Shown here piece after piece: positions 57,600-64,000 of a DNA stretch of 64,000 nt. Each line of letters begins with the position of its first letter. Within the stretch, counting starts at the first letter, position 1. The position numbers were made by a program, and so were the translations under genes. The stretch is from the NCBI GenBank assembly GCA_027422505.1, contig JAPQWV010001423.1, positions 25,000 to 88,999 on the forward strand. The letters are read 5' to 3'. Origin of the DNA: Craterostigma plantagineum (lineage: Eukaryota; Streptophyta; Magnoliopsida; Lamiales; Linderniaceae). Under the pieces are notes generated by a model. That model searched no databases. It saw only the letters and a program-made list of their open reading frames with translations, and was not told where the DNA came from.

Positions 57600-57997
57600 A
57601 TGAAAGGAGTAAAGCGTTTCGGTAGAAAGGGCAAGCTGAGTCCCAGATACATAGGCCCTTTCAGGATCATTAAAAAGGTCGGCGAAGTAGCGTACCAATT
57701 AGAATGCCGGCTTCATTATTGCAAGTTCACGACGTATTTCACGTATCGACGTTACGAAAATATGTCGCGGACCCGAGCCATGTGATCCAGAACGAGACCC
57801 TTTATCAACAACTCAAGCCAGACTTGAGTTACGAGGAAAGACCAGTAGAAATCTTGATGTATGAAATGAAACAACTTCGGAATAAGATTATTCCGTTAGT
57901 TAAGGTTTTGTGGCGGAATCAATTAGTTGAGGAAGCCACGTGGGAGCGTGAGAATGATATGAGAGTTCGTTATCCCGAGTTATTCCAGTCGGCGTAA
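57600..57997 (+). pseudogene. Tekay integrase C-terminus with chromodomain
   Basis: GKLSPRYIGPFRIIKKVGEV is the conserved integrase C-terminal segment, then VHDVFHVSTLRKYVADPSHV. The chromodomain-like end reads LVKVLWRNQLVEEATWEREN, with the aromatic and acidic positions of chromodomains. Two frames (57600 and 57704) are needed, joined near 57700. Chromodomains of this class guide insertion to chromatin. It terminates at 57995-57997 before the polypurine tract. Confidence 0.85.
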
Positions 57998-58017
57998 TTT
58001 CGGGGACGAAATTTCTT

Positions 58018-58031
58018 TAAGGGGGGGAGGA
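58018..58031 (+). promoter_or_regulatory. Tekay polypurine tract
   Basis: AAGGGGGGGAGGA directly precedes TGTAATACCC of the 3' LTR, after the line TTTCGGGGACGAAATTTCTT usual for this lineage. Confidence 0.92.
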
Positions 58032-60822
58032 TGTAATACCCGTAAATTTAATACGGGATTTTTGATGTAAACAATTATGTGGTTACGTGAAATTAAAATT
58101 TTTGCAAAGAAATTTAAGATGTGAAATCTGAACAAGAATAAGAATAGTACGCTAACAAATAGTGATGGGCTGCCCAATTAACCTTCGAAACTTAGGCCCA
58201 ATTTCTAAAAATGTGATAAGTAATAGATTACTTAAGCTTAAGGAAAAAGCCCACCATCGCATAAGTGTCTAATCATCACTGTTCTCGAAAGCTTTATATT
58301 AGTACATATCCATAACTTAACTGATAATTATAAGAAATACTATACCAAGAAAGGGAAGGAGAAAACGAAAGGAATTTCAGCCCGTAAAACAGAACAGTTC
58401 GACGCTGAACTTGAAGTGAAAGGAAGGTATATTTCTTAAAAGATGAATTCGATGCTGTTATGGTATTTTCAACAGATATAGAATGTTAGAAAATGACTTT
58501 AAGTACTATTCGAAGGATGTCGTACTTAGAAACTAGAGTTTAATAGATTCTTTAGGATTGTAGAATTTTAAGGTATAATACCGTATTTGTATTAGGAATG
58601 ATTCTTGAAGATGATGTTAGTGGTATTGATTTTAGGGTTTCTGGGGAGAATCATGTTGTTAGAAGTTCTCGGCCTGGTGTTTTAGCAAAATAAAATTCGA
58701 CACCTGAGCTAGTAAGATATTGATATTTATTTATTACATATGGAGGTTTCGATATTTTATGGAAAAGTCGTCGACACCTATAAAGTTTCGATATTTTATA
58801 AGCCTCGAATTTGTAAAGTTCTGACTCTCGAGATTATTTTGTGTAGCAGAGGGCTCGACATTGGAAAGATATCGAGATATAATAAGGCAAAATCTTGATA
58901 TGTGTCTTAGAGGAATTTTGAGAGACTCGACATGTGTTTGCTGTTTCGACATTTTAATAAGTAAAGATCTCGTATATGTAAGTGTCGACATTTTTCCATG
59001 ATTTCGACTTTTTTTTTCAAGAAATGATATTTCGACATTTGTTCTTAAGATCTCGAGGTGTTTAGGAAAAAGTCGACATAAATTTCGGTATTTTGTGTTG
59101 TCTCGACATTTTTTCTAATTATTGTAAGATACCGATATTCCTCGCCATGTTGGGTCCCGACATTTTACATGGGGTTTCGATATTTTTAAGGAAAAAAAAA
59201 AAAGGGGGTCCCGACATTTTATAAGAATTCAACTAAGGTCTCGACATCTCTCCTTTAAAGCTCGACATATAGTCTCGATATTTATTCTTTCGATGTCGAC
59301 ATTTATGCTGTAAGTCTATTCTCGACATTTTTACTTGTTTTCAGGTCTCGATATTTATAATTATTTTTAGAACGTCTCGACATTTGTAGGAGCTAGACAA
59401 CTTTAATTCGATATTTGCTACTCAAAGATGTCGATATAGATAACATAAAGAATTCGAAATATATCTATTAAGGAACTCGACATTTCTATCGACATTTATA
59501 TAGAATGTCGATATGGTTTGATGTTTTCTACATTAGTTATATATATATATTATATATATATATATAGACCTCGCTAATGGTTTTAAATATCTAGACATTG
59601 TATTTTAATTAATAAATTTTCGGTATTTTAGAATTTTGCTATTTTTAGGGTTTCAACATTTTAGGTTATTTATTTTTAGGAATATTATTATTTTTAGGTT
59701 TTCGTAAATTTAAGGGTTTTCTATAATTAGAATTTAGGAACTTGAAAACTTATGTAGTTTAGTAAATATACTGATATGGAAATATTTATGTATTCAGAGG
59801 ATCGACTTATAGGAATCCATCAGACCGCTTATTTAGCAATAGCGGGAGGACAGGTAGGTGGATCATCCATCTACAATACGTAAACACTATGTGGATTATA
59901 TGTTTAATTCGATGATTTTTGTGATTTATATGTTTTACATATGTTCATGTGGAATCATGTTTCACGTTTATATGCACAACATATGCATATCATACCACAA
60001 GGGGGAGAAATTTACACCGTATTGAGACGGTAGACTTGAGATATTTCGAGCGGGGTAGAATGACATGTTTGTGATTTTTGTTGTTGACTCGTTGAGGAGT
60101 CGAGGTTGGTACTCGTATGACACCTGACGGCAGACAGGCGTGATCGATCTGTCTACTCGGGCGTGAACGTCCCGAGGTGCAAAACCGTCGTGAGTTATTA
60201 TTTTCAGCGGAGGGACTTGACAGGGCAGTTGCGCTGTGAACGTCAAAACGCTGTCAATGTCGGCAACCGCTTACGGAAGAGCGACCTAGCAGGGCAGTTG
60301 CGTGAACGTCAAAACGCTGCTAGTGTAAGCTTCCGTTATGTTATAGGCGCGCGAGCTGTCGAGTCTAACCTAGGGCCCTTTGTTGAGTAATATGAGACAG
60401 GATTGTGAGAAAAGAAAGAAAGAGTGAACATTGCATTTGTGAGATATTGGGATCAGGAATGAGCGTTCACGTGCATACATGCATTTTTATTCACCTACCG
60501 GGCAAATCGCTCAGTGTTTACGTGTTGTAGGTACTGAGTCTGACGCCGACGCGCGTCAAGACTGAGGCGGCTGGTGGCGGTGCTCCACGGACTTTTGAGG
60601 GCGGTGCGGTACATGGATGAAGACCTGTGGAGCGGCGATAGGGTTTTTTTGACCTTTTGACATTTTGGGGTTTCGGCCCATTGTACAGAGACTATTATAT
60701 AAAATGATATTTTGTTGTATTATAATATATTTTAGGAAAAAGTTTTAATTAGACGGGCCTTCCGCGGCTTACGTTGCGGAAATCCGCACCAAAACCCTAA
60801 TTAGAAAACGAGGGTCGTTACA
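58032..60822 (+). repeat. Tekay 3' LTR (2791 bp)
   Basis: Begins TGTAATACCC, ends GGTCGTTACA and is followed by ACAAC. It has the extra segment of about 589 bases (about 58081-58650) missing from the 5' copy; otherwise both LTRs align closely with sparse substitutions and one-base indels. The extra segment has no recognised gene. Confidence 0.93.
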
Positions 60823-60827
60823 ACAAC
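60823..60827 (+). repeat. Target site duplication, right copy
   Basis: ACAAC matches 51151-51155. Confidence 0.93.
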
Positions 60828-61330
60828 ATACTACAAGTTATACGAACATACAACGGAACTGAATGAGTTAAAAAATAATCACCTCAGTGAGTTTATCAAA
60901 AACTTGGAATTAGTCAACAATTCTCAGCTGCAAAAGACACCTCAACAAAATGGGGTCATTGAAAGGAAAAAATAGAACTCTAGTGGAAGCCGCTCGTACA
61001 GTGCTATCCATTCGGCCTTCGACACTTTCTTGGGATGAAGCAGTCAATACCGCCTGTTTTACCCAAAACAGGACGGGGTGTTCACAAACGGTTCAACAAG
61101 ACTCCATACGAGATTGTAAATAATAGAGTACCCAACATCTCATTCTTTAAAGTCTTCGGGTGCAAGTGCTTTGTGCCGAACGACAGAAGACAAACGTGCC
61201 AAAGTTCGACCCTAAAGCATTCGAAGCAACCTTCGTCGGGTATTCTTCAACATCAAAAGCGTACCGAGTATACATCTAGCCCAACCACACGATTAAGGAA
61301 AGCTATAACCTCACTTTTACGAGGTGAACG
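60828..61330 (+). pseudogene. Copia integrase C-terminal half
   Basis: Coding resumes after the nested element: IRTYNGTE then stop, then TPQQNGVIERK (third catalytic Glu region), frame change, and CFTQNRTGVHKRFNKTPYEI with FFKVFGCKCFVPNDR. In relatives the second catalytic Asp is in RTDNGTEF; here codon 60849-60851 is TAC (Tyr). Frame breaks at about 60862, 60975 and 61030. The linker toward RT starts near 61300. Confidence 0.85.
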
Positions 61331-61500
61331 ACATGGCTTCTGGTCACTTCAGTCCAGGACACGTGCTTAACCCGATGGCCTCTGCACACCTCAGTTCAGG
61401 ACCTGTGCCAAACCAGATGGCTCCTGCACACCTCAGTTTAGGACCCGTACTCAACCCGATAGCTTCTGAATATAACAGTTCAGAACATGTTTTCACTAGT
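61331..61500 (+). repeat. Four 14-residue tandem repeats in copia linker
   Basis: The plus-strand frame encodes MASGHFSPGHVLNP, MASAHLSSGPVPNQ, MAPAHLSLGPVLNP and IASEYNSSEHVFTS as successive 42-bp units. Related single or double M-x-S/P-x-x-x-SSG motifs occur in the integrase-RT linker of Tork-like elements; here the unit is amplified. Confidence 0.88.
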
Positions 61501-61986
61501 GTGTTGGCACAAAACCAACAGAAGGTGGCAACAACTCCGAATTCAACGTCAGAAGAAGCTATGAGACTTGCATTAGACGATTTGGACTCTCTCTTCGAGC
61601 CAGTATATCGGTCACACAATGCTACACCTATATTGGATTCTCCACCCGAAGAGGCCGATGTACAAGCTCTTCAATAGTTCCTACTCCAACGATTCAGACT
61701 TGCCTCAGAATAATATGAAGAAACTACCGTGGGTGTTGAGGAAGAACATCGGAGTCGCTCTCTCCAAGTGCCAATTTGGAACTCCCCACACAAATGAACA
61801 ACCGGAGAACTTTGGAAATCCAGACCCACAAACGGCTGACACATCGTCTTCAACATTCCCGCATGAGCGCAAGTGGACTAGAGCTCACTCGGTTGATCAG
61901 ATAATTGGCGAGCCCTCAAGCGAGTAAGGACACATCGTCAACACAGTCTCTTCTGCTTCTTCTTAAGCCAAAACGAGTCTACTAAG

Positions 61987-63420
61987 GTGGCAGATGCACT
62001 TCAAGACCCGGATTGTGTAATAGCTATGCATGATGAAATTCATCAATTCGAACGCCTTAAAGTATGGACCTTAGTACCCCAACCGCATGGGAAAACAAAT
62101 GTCGAAACTAAATGGGTATTCAAAAACAAGAAGAATGAAGATGGTGAACTGATCCGGAACAAAGCAAGATTAGTTGCGAAGGGATACAATCAACAGGAAG
62201 GCATCGACTACGACGAATGCTCCTGTCGTCCGAATCGAAACTATCCGTCTTCTCCTGGCTTATGCGGCTCACAAAGACTTCAAAGTCTATCAGATGGATG
62301 TAAAGACCACCTTTCTCAACGGCGTACGAAAAGAAGAAGTCTACGTCGCTCAGCGGAAGGCTTCATTGATCAAGAACATCCCGATCACGTCTATCGATTG
62401 GACAAAGCTCTCTGGACTAAAACAAGCCCCACGTGCTTGATACGATGGCCTGAGTGAATTCCTCATAAAATTTGGATTTATACGAGGAACGATAGACACA
62501 ACCCTCTTCATCAAATGGCAGGACAAAGATCTGATGGTCGTTCAAGTATACGTCGACGACATAATCTTCGGATCAACTAATCCACGACTTTTGCAAGAAG
62601 TTTGGAGATCTAATGACAAGCAAGTTCGAGATAAGTCACATGAGAGAGATGCAGTTCTTCTTAGGACTACAAGTAAGGCAACTTGAAGATGGGATTTTCA
62701 TCAGTCAGACAAAAACATCAAGGATATTTTGAAGAAATTCCATCAAGATCAGACCAAGCCTCTCAGCACTCATATGTCACCAAGCTGCAAGTTGGATGTC
62801 GATCCCTCTGGCAAGTCGGTGGTCGACGTCACACTATATCGCAGCATCATTGGATCTCTTCTCTACCTCACTTCGATCCGACCGGATATCATGTTGCCAC
62901 CTGCTTATGTGCCCGTTTTCAAGCCGATCCCAAAGAATCCCATATGCTCGCGAATAAAAGGATTCTGCGTTACCTTAGGGGCACTTTCTACCATTGGACT
63001 ATGGTATCCAAGGGTACGAACTTTAAACTTATCGGCTATACTGATGCTTATTATGCAGGCTGCCGAATGGACAGGAAAAGCACGTCCGGTGGCGCTCAAT
63101 TTCTAGGCGAAAAGCTGGTCTGCTGGTCATCCAAAAAGTAGATGCTGTGGATGCGGACTCAGCTTCGCGACTATGGGTACAATTTAAATAACATACCCAT
63201 ATATAGTGATAGTCAAAGTGCCATCGCCATTACTTGCAATCCTGTTCATCACTCACGCACAAAACACATAGACATTAGATATCATTTTATTAAGATCATG
63301 TAGAAAAAGGCACCACAGATATGTATTTCGTGAACACGGAGTACCAACTAACTGACATTTTCACCAAGGCATTGTTGAAAAAACGATTTCAATTCCTTGT
63401 TGGAAATTAGGCATGTTGAA
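61987..63420 (+). pseudogene. Copia reverse transcriptase and RNase H
   Basis: The RT fragment 61987-62457 contains TNVETKWVFKNKKNEDGELI and [19 protein letters not shown]; the next frame carries [20 protein letters not shown] and [11 protein letters not shown]. The catalytic box QVYVDDIIFGSTN lies near 62547. Then LYRSIIGSLLYLTSIRPDIM, RRYLRG-type thumb, YTDAYYAG (RNase H) and MDRKSTSGGAQFLGEKLVCW. After WSSKK at 63140 the usual STAEAEY block is missing and sequence resumes with MRTQLRDYGYN-like coding and the C-terminal YSDSQSAIAI, HSRTKHIDIRYHFI, TDIFTKALLKKRFQFL. Frame breaks and a deletion make it inactive. Confidence 0.85.
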
Positions 63421-64000
63421 TCTCCCGTGATATGTGCATTACCTGATCTTCTGTGCTATCACATGCTCTATTCTATGTGTTTTCTATGCTCATTTGTCAT
63501 ATCTTGCGTGATAACAATAATAAAAATAATAAATATATACCTATAATATAGGGGAATGACGAAATCCTTTAGGATGCTTTGATCTAAAGTCACTTAAAAT
63601 TTTACTCCGACATGCGATCGATTTAATTGCTTAGTTTTGTCAGTCGAAGTCGCATTCTTGTGTCTATAGGTCATTAGGTTGCTCCACTAGACACAAAGCC
63701 CACTATACATATGTGAGGATTCAAGCCTTGATTTTTCCTTCTTTGGATCTATTCTCGAGTGAGTCACACATCAATTACTTGTCTTAACTAGTGATTTGGC
63801 TTCATCCTCACCTTGCCTTAGATCGATAGGAAAATGATAGGGACGCTTAGGTAATTCCTCACTCGGCCTTAAATATTTTCCCCCATTAGCCCTTAGTCAT
63901 CCATTTTGAGCCTTCTCCGATGTCCTTTTCTTCCTTTGAATCCCATTCCGGGCCTTCAACCGTATTCTGTACTCTTCGGATGGTTGTTCAAACGAGAAAA
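63421..64000 (+). other. 3' noncoding region of copia
   Basis: No gene seen. No polypurine tract or LTR-like sequence matching 46057-46695 appears, so the 3' LTR starts beyond the window, or this region is host DNA after an unusual loss. Confidence 0.4.

Larger units (their letters stand above)
51156..60822 (+). mobile_element. Tekay/Del-like chromovirus (complete, nested)
   Basis: The element has two LTRs, ACAAC target duplication, tRNA-Met PBS, gag, protease, RT, RNase H, integrase, C-terminal chromodomain and a polypurine tract. A chromodomain and long LTRs starting TGTAATACCC point to the Tekay/Del chromovirus lineage. About six single-base frameshifts interrupt gag-pol, which is otherwise well conserved. 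LTR divergence is low, so insertion is recent relative to the copia host. Confidence 0.92.
46057..64000 (+). mobile_element. Ty1/copia (Tork/TAR-like) element, interrupted by Tekay (right end outside window)
   Basis: Plus-strand order: LTR, tRNA-Met PBS, gag with zinc knuckle and coiled coil, protease, integrase (split by the nested element at 51151-60827), RT and RNase H. The 3' LTR is not reached by base 64000. The coiled-coil gag tail and the MASxHxSxGPVxNP linker repeats are features of Tork/TAR-like copia elements by recollection. The copy carries frameshifts, a catalytic substitution and a deletion, so it is inactive. The 5' LTR start near 46057 is approximate. Confidence 0.82.

Overview
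The window is nuclear DNA of a flowering plant, almost entirely transposable elements with one recognisable host gene. The host gene is a coiled-coil NB-LRR (CNL) resistance gene most like the R1-type late-blight resistance homologues of asterids, so an asterid eudicot is my guess (weak, based on one gene). There are no bacterial features, tRNAs, rRNAs or CRISPR arrays that I can support.

Layout. (1) 1-11743: Athila-type Ty3/gypsy retrotransposon on the minus strand: 5' LTR, tRNA-Asp PBS, gag, protease, RT, RNase H, integrase, then an Athila ORF-1-like gene in the env position. Its 3' LTR lies left of base 1. It sits inside (2) 11744-16648: a minus-strand Ty1/copia element whose RT is cut by the Athila insertion and whose remainder should lie beyond the left edge. 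(3) 16649-25800: AT-rich intergenic DNA with a hAT-type element (16960-17673), two small MULE-like elements (18993-19424, 22446-22815), a Tourist-like element (19807-20632), a copia 3' LTR remnant (24057-24571) and Helitron-like ends. (4) 25833-29191: the CNL gene, one intron, broken by about seven small frameshifts. (5) 29433-30371: a second hAT-type element with a perfect 8-bp target duplication. (6) 31322-40881: three MULE-like elements, two of them large (4.2 and 3.6 kb), each with perfect 9-bp target duplications and no visible transposase, built from serially duplicated modules rich in GTTAC. (7) 41371-45362: degraded endogenous caulimovirid (florendovirus-like) sequence on the minus strand. 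(8) about 46057 to the right edge: a Ty1/copia (Tork/TAR-like) element on the plus strand, interrupted at 51156-60822 by (9) a complete Tekay/Del-like chromovirus with both LTRs, 5-bp target duplication, gag, pol and chromodomain.

Order of events from nesting: the left copia predates the Athila, and the right copia predates the Tekay element. The Tekay element looks young: its LTRs differ by roughly one percent substitutions plus a similar number of one-base indels, apart from a 589-bp segment missing from the 5' LTR. The many one-base frameshifts in otherwise well-preserved reading frames, including the CNL gene, raise the possibility of indel errors in the assembly, so 'pseudogene' calls should be read with that in mind.

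The most unusual signals are the short-motif arrays inside unrelated elements: a 12-bp perfect palindrome TCACGGCCGTGA present eight times in the Athila LTR and four times upstream of its ORF-1-like gene; 27 copies of TCGAYA in the Tekay LTR; and GTTAC-rich duplicated modules filling the large MULE-like elements.
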